Positions 1 to 7,844 of a DNA stretch of 64,000 nucleotides are shown in pieces. A model generated the notes under the pieces. It was not told where the DNA came from and searched no databases. It saw only the letters and a list, made by a program, of their open reading frames with translations. Each line of letters opens with the position of its first letter. Position 1 is the stretch's first letter. The translations under genes and the position numbers were made by a program. The stretch is from Paracoccus sp. N5 (GTDB lineage: Bacteria > Pseudomonadota > Alphaproteobacteria > Rhodobacterales > Rhodobacteraceae): positions 1 to 64,000 of the forward strand of contig NZ_AQUO01000003.1 of assembly GCF_000371965.1 (NCBI RefSeq). The letters are read 5' to 3'.

Positions 1-85
1 GTTCGATGCGGGCGCTGGCCAAGCGGCGGGCGGCCTCGCGCCAGGCCGCAAGCCGGTCGAAACGCGGCAGCTCGACCCGGATCAT
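1..85 (-). CDS. DUF4130 / UdgX-type uracil-DNA-glycosylase-like protein, N-terminal fragment
   Basis: Only the first 28 codons lie in the window; the gene continues past base 1. The peptide begins MIRVELPRFDRLAAWREAAR, which fits the start of the DUF4130 protein (often fused to a UdgX-like uracil-DNA glycosylase) that normally follows this radical SAM family. Its ATG (83-85) overlaps the stop of the radical SAM gene as ATGA, so the two are probably translationally coupled and act together in a presumed DNA repair or base-modification role. The identity rests mainly on context, because too little sequence is present to see a catalytic motif. Confidence 0.55.
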   Translation of the reverse strand, partial: MIRVELPRFDRLAAWREAARRLASARIE

Positions 86-1317
86 CCGAACAGCGACAAT
101 TGCTCGGGCGCCCGCGCGAAACGCGCGAGCAACCCGGCGCTGTCGGTCAGCGCACCGGGTTGCCAGTCGGGCAGGGTGACGAAGGGCTGCGCCTTCGACA
201 TCACCGCCCCCATGCGCAGCAGATCAGCGTAGCGCAGCGGCCCGTTGCGCCGCGCCGCCAGGATGCGGGCGACGGTGCGGGTGCCAAAGCCCGGCACGCG
301 CAGCAATTGCTCGCGCGAGGCCCGCGCCACGTCCAGCGGAAAGTCGCCGCGATGCGCCAGGGCCCAGGCGAGCTTCGGATCCAGCGCCAGGTCCAGGTTG
401 CCGTCCGGCCGCGCCGCGCCGATCTCCTCGGCCTCGAAGCCATAGAAGCGCATCAGCCAGTCGGCCTGATACAGCCGGTGTTCCCGCATCAGCGGCGGCT
501 TGACCAGCGGCAGCGTGGCCGAGGCATCCGGGATCGGGCTGAAGGCCGAATAATACACCCGCTTCAGGTCATAGCCCGCGTAAAGCCGGGCCGAAGTGCG
601 CAGGATCTCGCGGTCGGGCGTCGCATCGGCGCCGACGATCATCTGCGTCGATTGCCCGGCCGGGGCAAAGCGCGGCGGGCGCTTGCCGCGATGCGAGGTC
701 TCGCCCGCCGCCTCGCGCGCCAGCCGCATGTCGGCCATGGCGGCGCGGATCGTCTCGGGCCGCTTTTCCGGTGCCAGCCGGCGCAGGCTCTGGTCCTGCG
801 GCAGCTCGATATTGACCGACAGCCGGTCGGCCAGCAGCCCGGCCTGCGCCACCAGTTCGGGCGCGGCCTCGGGGATGGTCTTCAGGTGGATATAGCCGCG
901 AAAGCCGTGCTCGACCCGCAGCATCCGCGCGATGCGGACCATGTCGCCCATGGTCTGGTCCGGGCTGCGGATGATGCCCGAGGACAGGAACAGCCCCTCG
1001 ATCATGTTGCGGCGATAGAATTCCAGCGTCAGCTCGACGACTTCCTCGGGCGAGAAGCGGGCGCGCTCGACATTGCTGCTGACCCGGTTCACGCAATAGG
1101 CGCAGTCGTAGATGCAGAAATTCGTCATCAGGATCTTCAGCAGGCTGACGCAGCGCCCGTCCGGCGTATAGGCGTGGCAGATGCCGGTGCCGCCGGCCGA
1201 GCCGATGCCGCCCTGGCGGGCATCGCGCCGCGTGGTGCCGCTCGACGCGCAGGAGGCGTCGTATTTCGCCGCATCCGAAAGAATCGCCAGTTTCTGCTGC
1301 AGAGTTCGCCGTGCCAT
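82..1317 (-). CDS. putative DNA modification/repair radical SAM protein
   Basis: A 411-residue radical SAM enzyme. The cluster motif CIYDCAYC (CxxxCxxC) near residue 70 binds the [4Fe-4S] cluster that cleaves S-adenosylmethionine. The N-terminal MARRTLQQKLAILSDAAKYD, and a C-terminal helix-hairpin-helix-like stretch (LLRVPGFGTRTVARILAARR) resembling DNA-binding HhH repeats, fit the family that is encoded next to a UDG-linked protein. The substrate is unknown; a role in DNA base repair or modification is inferred from that partnership. The ATG at 1317 is the only sensible start. The gene ends in an ATGA overlap with the downstream DUF4130/UDG gene. Confidence 0.8.
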   Translation of the reverse strand: MARRTLQQKLAILSDAAKYDASCASSGTTRRDARQGGIGSAGGTGICHAYTPDGRCVSLLKILMTNFCIYDCAYCVNRVSSNVERARFSPEEVVELTLEFYRRNMIEGLFLSSGIIRSPDQTMGDMVRIARMLRVEHGFRGYIHLKTIPEAAPELVAQAGLLADRLSVNIELPQDQSLRRLAPEKRPETIRAAMADMRLAREAAGETSHRGKRPPRFAPAGQSTQMIVGADATPDREILRTSARLYAGYDLKRVYYSAFSPIPDASATLPLVKPPLMREHRLYQADWLMRFYGFEAEEIGAARPDGNLDLALDPKLAWALAHRGDFPLDVARASREQLLRVPGFGTRTVARILAARRNGPLRYADLLRMGAVMSKAQPFVTLPDWQPGALTDSAGLLARFARAPEQLSLFG

Positions 1318-1369
1318 GGCGGCATGGTATGTTCGCGGAATGTTCTTGTAAACGGCGAAAGCCGCCGGC

Positions 1370-2497
1370 TTAACCTTTGCTGATCTGGCGCAGGAAGGCG
1401 GCCGTGTCGAAACCGCCCGCCCCCGGCGAAAAGATCGCCCGGTCCAGCCGCTCCAGCGCCGCCGCATCGACCGGCCGGCCAGCGCGGCGGGCATGGTCGG
1501 CATAGGCGCGGGCGGCGTGGCGCAGCGCCAGCAGATCGCCCGCGGCCGCCGCCTGGCGCAAGGCCGCCGCATGCGGGTTCGGCAGCCAGCGCCGCCAGTC
1601 CGGCGCCCGCAGCCCCTGGCCGCGCAGCGCCCAGGCCAGCGCCACGGCCAACCCGGCCAGGGCGGCGGCCCCGCCCAGCCACAGGCCGGGCACCCCGGCG
1701 CCGCCGCCGACATTCGCCCCGACATAGCCATAGCCGAAGATGATCGGCTGGGTGATCGCGCCGCGCAGCTCGCGCTTGGCCAGGTCGAACCAGGAAAACC
1801 GGATCGGCGGCAGCGTGCCCTGTTCGCCGGTGATCGGCCGCAGGCTCCATTCCCATTGCACGAAGGCCAGCGGGCCGCGCTCGGTCAGCCGGGTCTCGCG
1901 GATCTCGGGCGCGGTGAAGCTGATCAGCCAGGCCTCGCGCAGGTCGGGGCGCTTCGGCAGCAGATGCGCCATGGTGTCCTCGGCGGTGATGGTGATGCGG
2001 CGGCGGATGGTCTGGTTGTCGCGGATCCGCGCCGGGTCGTCCGACAGCTCGTCCGTGACCTTCAGGTTGCGCGCCGCCAGCGGCAGCCCCGGCGCCGGAT
2101 AGGGCGCCACGGCGACCGAGACCGCCGGGGCGGTCACATCGACCACGCTGCGGGCCGCGCCATCGGCCTTGGTCAGGTGATGCGTGACCGGACCGATGAC
2201 CAGGTTGCCGGGCTGGCGCGGAAACACGGCGATCTGGCGCTCGAAGACCTGGCGCGGCAGGCCGTTCACCCGCTCCTGCCGCCAGTCGTCGGGCAGAAGC
2301 TGCATCCAGTCATAGGCCGGCGAGTCCGGGAAGCTCATCTCTTCCAGCGCCACGAAGCCGGTATATTCGCCGCGCACGGTCAGGCGGATCATCTCGCCCA
2401 CGACCGGGTGGGCCTCGGGCAGCTCGATGCGCAACCGGTCCTGCGCGGCGGCCGGCGCGGCGATGAGCAGCAGCAGCAGAAGCAGCAGCCTCACCAT
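1370..2497 (-). CDS. BatD-like protein, last gene of a MoxR/VWA operon
   Basis: A 375-residue predicted envelope protein with a clear signal peptide (MVRLLLLLLLLIAAPAAAQ). A BatD-like extracytoplasmic region follows (VGEMIRLTVRGEYTGFVALEEM...). A transmembrane segment lies near residue 265 (WLGGAAALAGLAVALAWAL), followed by a short cytoplasmic tail. The start overlaps the end of the TPR gene by a few bases, so it belongs to the same transcript. The BatABD family is associated with aerotolerance or envelope stress in other bacteria, but its biochemical role is not established. The C-terminal tail is alanine-rich and weakly conserved. Confidence 0.75.
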   Translation of the reverse strand: MVRLLLLLLLLIAAPAAAQDRLRIELPEAHPVVGEMIRLTVRGEYTGFVALEEMSFPDSPAYDWMQLLPDDWRQERVNGLPRQVFERQIAVFPRQPGNLVIGPVTHHLTKADGAARSVVDVTAPAVSVAVAPYPAPGLPLAARNLKVTDELSDDPARIRDNQTIRRRITITAEDTMAHLLPKRPDLREAWLISFTAPEIRETRLTERGPLAFVQWEWSLRPITGEQGTLPPIRFSWFDLAKRELRGAITQPIIFGYGYVGANVGGGAGVPGLWLGGAAALAGLAVALAWALRGQGLRAPDWRRWLPNPHAAALRQAAAAGDLLALRHAARAYADHARRAGRPVDAAALERLDRAIFSPGAGGFDTAAFLRQISKG

Positions 2498-3102
2498 GGC
2501 TCGCCCTCGGCCGGGCGGATCAGGCCAAGCGCGGCGCGGCGGTCGTATTCCGCCTTGAGCCGCAGGCGCAGGAACGCGCCCGGATCGTCGGCCAGCGTCG
2601 CCAGCCATTCGTCGCTGGCGGCAATGCCGCGCGCCTCGACGTCGCGCTTCCAGTTGATCATCAGCACGCCCGAGGTCGTGGTCTCGGTCGGCCCGGCCGG
2701 TCCCAGCCCGCCGGCGCCGGCGATGCGGCCGGGCACGCTGCTGTCGCCGCGCTCGGGCGGGATCAGCGCATTGACCGCCTCGCGGTTCCGGCGCGCCTCG
2801 GCATCGGCGGGATTGGCGAACAGCACCGCGTCGAAATAGGCCCGCGCCAGCGCGTATTCCCCGGTGGCGGCCAGGCTCAACCCGCGGTTATAGGTCTGCG
2901 TCCGCCCGGCCGCGGCAAAGGCCGCATCGGCGGCCGGATAGGCGCCGGCGCGATACAGCGCCACGCCGCGCTCGGCCGGGTCGGGCAGCAGCGGGGCGGC
3001 AAGGCCGGGCAGCCCGGCCCACAGCGCCACCCGTCCCAGCGCCTGCGGCCCGGCCAGCGCCAGAGCCGCCAGCGCGACGGCAGCGGCGATAAGCCGCCTC
3101 AT
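2491..3102 (-). CDS. TPR-type BatC-like protein
   Basis: A 203-residue protein. An N-terminal hydrophobic leader (MRRLIAAAVALAALALAG) is followed by tetratricopeptide-like repeats around residues 45-110 (ERGVALYRAGAYPAADAAFAA, then TYNRGLSLAATGEYALARAYFDA). It sits between the two VWA genes and batD, the usual position of the TPR component, and probably scaffolds the complex in the periplasm. Its ATG overlaps the stop of the upstream VWA gene as ATGA. The C-terminal third (NWKRDVEARGIAASDEWL...) is charged and has no recognised domain. Confidence 0.75.
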   Translation of the reverse strand: MRRLIAAAVALAALALAGPQALGRVALWAGLPGLAAPLLPDPAERGVALYRAGAYPAADAAFAAAGRTQTYNRGLSLAATGEYALARAYFDAVLFANPADAEARRNREAVNALIPPERGDSSVPGRIAGAGGLGPAGPTETTTSGVLMINWKRDVEARGIAASDEWLATLADDPGAFLRLRLKAEYDRRAALGLIRPAEGEPW

Positions 3103-3962
3103 GCCTGCCTCCGGAATTGCCAGAGCAGCGGCAGCAGCGCCAGCGCCGCGATCCAGGGGCCAAGGTCGCGGTATTGCAGCGCCCGCATCGCCGGGTCGTC
3201 CCCCAGCGCCGAGCGCGACAGCGCCGCCACCACCGGCCCCGGCGCCGTCGCCGGCACCACCCGGCGCGCGATCCGCGTCAGCGCCCCGGCATCGGCGGCG
3301 GGATCGCCCGCGACGCTGAGCGCCTGCACCTGCACCCCCGCGGCGCGCAGCCGCTGCGCCTCGGCCTCGGCCGCCGCATCGACGCCGCCGCCGTCCGAGA
3401 TCAGCACCAGGTCGCCCCGCGCCAGCCCCGCCAGCATCTGTCCGGCGAGCGCCAGCGCGGCGGCGGGATTGCTGCTCTTGTCGGGCATGGTGTCGCGGTC
3501 CAGCACCGCCAGCAGGCTTTCCAGCACGCGCGGATCGGCGGTGGGCGCGGCGGCGGCATAGGCTTCGCCCGCATAGAGGATCAGCCCGACCGGACGGCCC
3601 GGCAGCGCCGCCATGACCTGCGCGGCGCCCGCCTGCGCATCGGCCAGCCCGCCGCGCAGGACCGAATCCGACAGGTCCATCGCGATCACCACCGCGTCGC
3701 TTTGCGCAAAGACCGGCGCATCGGCGCGCGGCACCGCGGGCCCGGCCAGACCCAGCGCCAGCGCCAGCCCGCCGCCCCAGGGCAGCAGCCGCAGCCAGCC
3801 CGGCGCGGCGCGGATCAGGCCAAGCGCCGCCAGCCCCGTCAGCATCGGCGGCGCCAGCACCGCCTGCCAGCCGCCGGCATCCGGCCCGCGCCGCCAGCGC
3901 AGCCACGCCGCCAGCACCACGAGCGGCAGCGCCGCCAGCCACCAGGGGCGCAGCAGGATCAT
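3099..3962 (-). CDS. VWA-domain membrane protein, BatB-like
   Basis: A 287-residue von Willebrand factor A protein. An N-terminal membrane segment (WWLAALPLVVLAAWL) and a second near residue 55 precede the VWA domain, whose metal-site motif reads DLSDS (MIDAS DxSxS). A final hydrophobic helix (WIAALALLPLLWQF) lies at the C terminus. This is the BatB arrangement. The start at 3962 is chosen because its ATG overlaps the stop of the preceding VWA gene as ATGA; an in-frame ATG at 3974 is also possible. It probably works with the MoxR ATPase and the second VWA protein in envelope or metalloprotein maturation. Confidence 0.8.
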   Translation of the reverse strand: MILLRPWWLAALPLVVLAAWLRWRRGPDAGGWQAVLAPPMLTGLAALGLIRAAPGWLRLLPWGGGLALALGLAGPAVPRADAPVFAQSDAVVIAMDLSDSVLRGGLADAQAGAAQVMAALPGRPVGLILYAGEAYAAAAPTADPRVLESLLAVLDRDTMPDKSSNPAAALALAGQMLAGLARGDLVLISDGGGVDAAAEAEAQRLRAAGVQVQALSVAGDPAADAGALTRIARRVVPATAPGPVVAALSRSALGDDPAMRALQYRDLGPWIAALALLPLLWQFRRQA

Positions 3963-4882
3963 CCGCGCCTCCATCCGATCAGCGCGACCAGCGCCAGCGC
4001 CAGCGCCGCGGGCCAGGCCCAGAGCGATTGCCAGAAGCGCAGCGGCGGGCGCTCGGCCGGGTTCGGCTCCAGCCGATCCAGCGTCGCGGCCATGGCGCGC
4101 AGATCCTCCATGCCGCGCACCCGGAAGCTGGTCCCGCCCGAGGCCTCGGCCATCTCGCGCAGCATCCGGGCATCTACCGCGTCGCGCGACTTCGGCCGGG
4201 TTTCCAGGTCGTCGGGACCCAGCGCGATGGTGTGGACGCGAATGCCATGCGTCGCCGCCAGCCGCGCCGCATCGACCGCGCCGACCTTGCCCGAGGTCGC
4301 AACCCCGTCTGAAAGCAGGACCACCACCCGCGTGGGCGCATCGCTGTCCAGCAGCCGCCGCATCGCCAGGCCCAGCCCGTCCGAGATCGCGGTGGCGCGG
4401 CCGGAAATGCCGATCTGCACCTCCTCGATGGCGCGGGCCACGGCCTCGACGTCGAAGGTCACCGGCTGCGCGACATAGGCGCGGTCGCCAAAGACCACCA
4501 GCCCGATGCGGTCGCCCTTGCGTGCCGCGACAAAGCCCGCGGCGACCCGCTTGACCGCCTGAAGCCGCGAGACCGGCTGGCCGTCCAGGCTGAAATCCTG
4601 TTTCTCCATGCTGCCCGACAGGTCCAGCGCCAGCACGATGTCGCGGCCCGAGGCCGGCAGCAGCGCCGATTGCCGCTGCATCTGCGGCCCGGCCAGCGCC
4701 AGAACCATCAGCGCCCAGGCCAGCGCCGCCAGCACCCAGCCGCGCCGCGCCGCGCCGCCGGTCGTGCCGGCCAGCACATGCGCCGGCACCAGCAGCCCGC
4801 CCTGCGCCGCGCGCGGCGGCAAAAGCCGCATCAGCAGCGGCAGGGGCAGCAGGGCCAAGGCCAGCGGAAAGGCGAAACCCAT
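3959..4882 (-). CDS. VWA-domain membrane protein, BatA-like
   Basis: A 307-residue von Willebrand factor A protein with a textbook MIDAS (DLSGSM near residue 89) and the second metal-site threonine context (GRATAISDGL). Hydrophobic segments at residues 1-20 and 47-65 and at the C terminus (FWQSLWAWPAALALALVALIGW) anchor it in the inner membrane with the VWA domain between them. It is the first of two adjacent VWA genes in a MoxR-DUF58-DUF4381-BatA-BatB-TPR-BatD order, so BatA is the natural name. Its start shares one base with the upstream stop (TGATG). Confidence 0.85.
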   Translation of the reverse strand: MGFAFPLALALLPLPLLMRLLPPRAAQGGLLVPAHVLAGTTGGAARRGWVLAALAWALMVLALAGPQMQRQSALLPASGRDIVLALDLSGSMEKQDFSLDGQPVSRLQAVKRVAAGFVAARKGDRIGLVVFGDRAYVAQPVTFDVEAVARAIEEVQIGISGRATAISDGLGLAMRRLLDSDAPTRVVVLLSDGVATSGKVGAVDAARLAATHGIRVHTIALGPDDLETRPKSRDAVDARMLREMAEASGGTSFRVRGMEDLRAMAATLDRLEPNPAERPPLRFWQSLWAWPAALALALVALIGWRRG

Positions 4883-5211
4883 CAGCGACCTCGCCTGGCG
4901 ATGCGCTCGATCTCGGCGTCGGGCGGCGGCGGGGCGGCGCCATAGGCGGCCGGGCGCAGCGCCGCCGGCAGGCCGCCGCGGATGCGGGCGATGGCCAGCA
5001 GCCTTTCGCCGGCCGGCAGGCCCCGGGTGCGCCGGATCCGCTCGGCCCGCGACAGGCGCCGGCCCAGCAGCGGCGACAAAAGCCAGGCCAGCGCCAGCCC
5101 GGCCAGCAGGCCCAGCCCGAACAGCGCCAGGTATTCCGGCCAGCCCGGCGCCTGCATGGTCGGCGGCAGGCGCGAGGGCGCCAGTTGCGCCACCAGCTCA
5201 GCCGGCGTCAT
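4882..5211 (-). CDS. DUF4381 small membrane protein
   Basis: A 109-residue protein with one strong transmembrane helix (YLALFGLGLLAGLALAWLL, about residues 28-46) and a basic cytoplasmic C terminus. Length, the single helix and the position between DUF58 and BatA match the DUF4381 family that is always found in MoxR/BatA operons. Its function is unknown; it is presumably a membrane adaptor of the complex. It overlaps the end of the DUF58 gene by 14 bases. Confidence 0.75.
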   Translation of the reverse strand: MTPAELVAQLAPSRLPPTMQAPGWPEYLALFGLGLLAGLALAWLLSPLLGRRLSRAERIRRTRGLPAGERLLAIARIRGGLPAALRPAAYGAAPPPPDAEIERIARRGR

Positions 5212-6064
5212 CGTCCGTCACCAACCGGGGATGCGCGCCCAAGGCACGCAGATGCGCCAGCAGCGGCTGCGGATCATGGCGCGACAGCCGGCCGTGGCGG
5301 CTGCGGCTGCCGTCGCTGACCGCCAGCGCGGCGGCGGGCGGGGCGGTCTCGGCCGGGTCCAGCACCAGGTGCAGCTCGAACCGCCGGCTTTGCGCCAGGC
5401 GGCGCAGGGCGGCATCGGCGCCGGCCGGCCCCTCGGGGCCCGTCGCCAGATGGACGCGCCCGCCCGGTGCCAGCATCCGCATCGCCCGGGCCAGCGCGGG
5501 AGCCAGAGGCGGGGCATCGGCGCCCCCGGCGGCACGTCCCAGCAGCGCCGCGTCATGGCCGCGCGCCATGGCCAGCGCCACGGCCTGCATCTGCGCCACG
5601 CCCCCGGCCGGGTTCAGCGCCAGGGCCGCGCCGGCGCCCAGCACCAGCAGCCCGACCGAGCCGCCGCGCCCGACCGCCCGCCAGCCCAGCATCGCCAGAT
5701 GCCGCGCCGCCCGGACCGAGCGCAGCGCCGTGCCGGTGCCCCACAGCATGGCGGGGCGGAAATCGGCGATCAGCAGCGTGCTGTCGTCGCGATCCTCGTG
5801 AAAGCTGCGGACGTGCAACTGCCCGGTGCGCGCGGTGGCGGCCGGGTCGATGCGGCGCAGGTCGTCGCCCTCGGCAAAGGCGCGGATCTCGCGCAGGTCC
5901 ATGCCCTGTCCCGCCACCCGCGCCGGGATGGCGCCGGGGCGGCGGCTGGCCGGACGCTGGCGCTGCATCCGCGCCGGCGGGCGCAGCGCCATCAGCTCGG
6001 CCGCCGTCAGCCGCAGGCCCGGCCGGTCCAGCGCGGCGGGCAGCGCGGCGGGCAACCCTACCAC
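5198..6064 (-). CDS. DUF58 domain protein
   Basis: About 288 residues. It contains the DUF58 signature region (MDLREIRAFAEGDDLRRIDPAATARTGQLHVR) followed by a VWA-like fold with DFRPAM in the MIDAS position. DUF58 proteins are encoded next to MoxR ATPases and are presumed clients or adaptors. The proposed start is a GTG at 6064 that overlaps the MoxR stop (GTGGTAG). An in-frame ATG at 5992 would remove 24 residues, including the LRLTAAEL segment that belongs to the family, so the GTG is preferred with moderate certainty. Confidence 0.78.
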   Translation of the reverse strand: MVGLPAALPAALDRPGLRLTAAELMALRPPARMQRQRPASRRPGAIPARVAGQGMDLREIRAFAEGDDLRRIDPAATARTGQLHVRSFHEDRDDSTLLIADFRPAMLWGTGTALRSVRAARHLAMLGWRAVGRGGSVGLLVLGAGAALALNPAGGVAQMQAVALAMARGHDAALLGRAAGGADAPPLAPALARAMRMLAPGGRVHLATGPEGPAGADAALRRLAQSRRFELHLVLDPAETAPPAAALAVSDGSRSRHGRLSRHDPQPLLAHLRALGAHPRLVTDDDAG

Positions 6065-7020
6065 GGCCGCACCGCGCGCAGGGCATCGGCGATCAGGCTG
6101 CGGCCGCTGCGTCCCTCGCCCTGGGCGCGCCAGCTGGGGATCAGCCGGTGCGCCAGCGCGTCCTCGGCCAGTTCCTCGGCGTCCTCGGGCAGGCCGTGGT
6201 CGCGGCCCTGCATCCAGGCCCGCGCCCGCACCGCCGCCGCCAAGGCCAGCGTGCCGCGCGGCGAGACCGGGTGCTCGACCCATTCATGCACCGCCCCGCC
6301 CGGCCGGGTCGCCATCACCAGCCGCACGATGAAATCCTTGAGCACCGGCGCCAGATGCACCGCCGCCACCTGCTGCCGCGCCGCCCGGATCTGCCCGTCC
6401 GAGATGCGCTGCATCGGGCCGGGCTCGGGCGCCAGCCCCTCGGCCTCGACCAGGTCCAGGATGCCGCGCTCGGCCCCGGCATCGGGCAGCTCCAGCCGCA
6501 GGTGCAGAAGAAAGCGGTCCATCTGCGCCTCGGGCAGCGGGAAGGTGCCCTCATGCTCGATCGGGTTCTGCGTGGCGACGACCATGAAGGGATCGGGCAG
6601 CGGCCGGGTGACGCCGCTGGTCGTGACCTGATGCTCGGCCATCGCCTCCAGCAGCGCGGATTGCACCTTGGGCGGGGCGCGGTTGATCTCGTCCACCAGC
6701 ACCAGGGAATGAAAGATCGGGCCGGGCACGAAGTCGAAGCCGCCGCTGCCGGCGCGATAGACCTGCGTGCCGGTCAGGTCCGAGGGCAGCAGGTCCGGCG
6801 TCGCCTGGATGCGGGCATGGCTGCCCGACAGGCAATCCGCCAGCCGCTTGACGGCGCGGGTCTTGGCGATGCCGGGCGGCCCCTCCAGCAGGACATGGCC
6901 GCCGGCCAGAAGCGCGATCACCAGCCGCTCGGCCAGCCGTTCGTGCCCGACCAGCCCCTGCGCGACGCTGGCCGCCAGATGCGTCACGGCCTGCGCATCG
7001 ACGTGGTCCATATGTGACAT
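6058..7020 (-). CDS. MoxR-family AAA+ ATPase
   Basis: A 320-residue MoxR ATPase. Walker A is GPPGIAKT, Walker B is LVLVDEINR, and sensor 1 lies in MVVATQNPIEHEG; FPLPEAQMDRF is typical of the family. It is the promoter-proximal gene of the seven-gene operon and probably remodels or activates the VWA/DUF58 membrane proteins in an ATP-dependent way. The start at 7020 follows a good ribosome-binding site (AGGGAGAAAG, about 6 bases upstream). A second in-frame ATG lies three codons inside. Confidence 0.88.
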   Translation of the reverse strand: MSHMDHVDAQAVTHLAASVAQGLVGHERLAERLVIALLAGGHVLLEGPPGIAKTRAVKRLADCLSGSHARIQATPDLLPSDLTGTQVYRAGSGGFDFVPGPIFHSLVLVDEINRAPPKVQSALLEAMAEHQVTTSGVTRPLPDPFMVVATQNPIEHEGTFPLPEAQMDRFLLHLRLELPDAGAERGILDLVEAEGLAPEPGPMQRISDGQIRAARQQVAAVHLAPVLKDFIVRLVMATRPGGAVHEWVEHPVSPRGTLALAAAVRARAWMQGRDHGLPEDAEELAEDALAHRLIPSWRAQGEGRSGRSLIADALRAVRPW

Positions 7021-7256
7021 AGTCTTTCTCCCTGACGGGAAGCTTGACCCGGGCGCGCGCCAGATCAAACCCCGACGGGCGTTTCTGCGACCAAGGGCTT
7101 AACCGGCTGCGATTCCGCGCCCGGCTGCCGCGCAGGCAGATGCGCCGCGCGGATGCCCGCAAACCGGGCAGCGCCGGCATGGCGTCGCGCGCGCTGCCCT
7201 GACGGCTTGCCCCGCGCCCGGCGCCGTGCCAGCGCGGGACGAACAGCAGGGCCGCC

Positions 7257-7844
7257 ATGCAGCAAAAGCTCGTCATCGTCGTCGTCGAACCCGACCCGGA
7301 CCGCGCGCGGCCCATCGCCGAGGGGCTGCGCGCTGCCGGCGATCACGACATCCGCATCATCGCCGAGCAATCCGGCCTGGCGCGGCAGGTGACCGAGCTG
7401 CGCCCCGACGTCGTGCTGATCGACATCGCCAACCCCTCGCGCGACATCCTCGAGGAACTGGCGCTGGCCTCGGGCCCGTCCGAGCGCCCGGTCGCGGTCT
7501 TCGTCGACCGCTCGGACGAGCCCCTGACCCGCGCCGCCATCGAGGCCGGGATTTCGGCCTATGTCGTCGACGGGCTGCGCCCCGAACGCATCAAGCCGAT
7601 CCTCGACGCCGCCATCGCCCGTTTCAACGTCTTCCAGCAGATGCGCGCCGAACTGGCCGCGACCCGCGCCGCGCTCGAGGAACGCAAGGTCATCGACCGC
7701 GCCAAGGCGATCCTGATGTCGGCGCGCGGCCTCGATGAAGAGGCCGCCTATGCGCTCTTGCGCAAGACGGCGATGGACCAGGGCAAGCGCATGGCCGAGA
7801 TCGCGCAGCAGCTGGTCATGGCGGCGGGGCTTCTGGGCCGATGA
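7257..7844 (+). CDS. nasT: NasT, ANTAR-domain transcription antiterminator of nitrate assimilation
   Basis: A 195-residue two-domain regulator. Residues 1-125 form a response-regulator-like receiver (VIVVVEPDPDRAR..., with DIAN where the acceptor-site segment usually lies). Residues 130-195 form an ANTAR RNA-binding domain (IDRAKAILMSARGLDEEAAYALLRKTAMDQGKRMAEIAQ). ANTAR proteins bind paired hexaloop RNA hairpins and prevent termination; such a pair is present upstream of nasA (9151-9190). In the nas system NasS holds NasT inactive until nitrate or nitrite is sensed. The stop overlaps the nasS start (ATGA), supporting stoichiometric co-production. Confidence 0.93.
   Translation: MQQKLVIVVVEPDPDRARPIAEGLRAAGDHDIRIIAEQSGLARQVTELRPDVVLIDIANPSRDILEELALASGPSERPVAVFVDRSDEPLTRAAIEAGISAYVVDGLRPERIKPILDAAIARFNVFQQMRAELAATRAALEERKVIDRAKAILMSARGLDEEAAYALLRKTAMDQGKRMAEIAQQLVMAAGLLGR

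Noticed and set aside
7179..7198. Possible sigma-54 promoter upstream of nasT (GG-N10-GC spacing)
   Set aside because: Only the invariant dinucleotides match; the surrounding bases are far from TGGCAC-N5-TTGC and such spacing arises often in GC-rich DNA.
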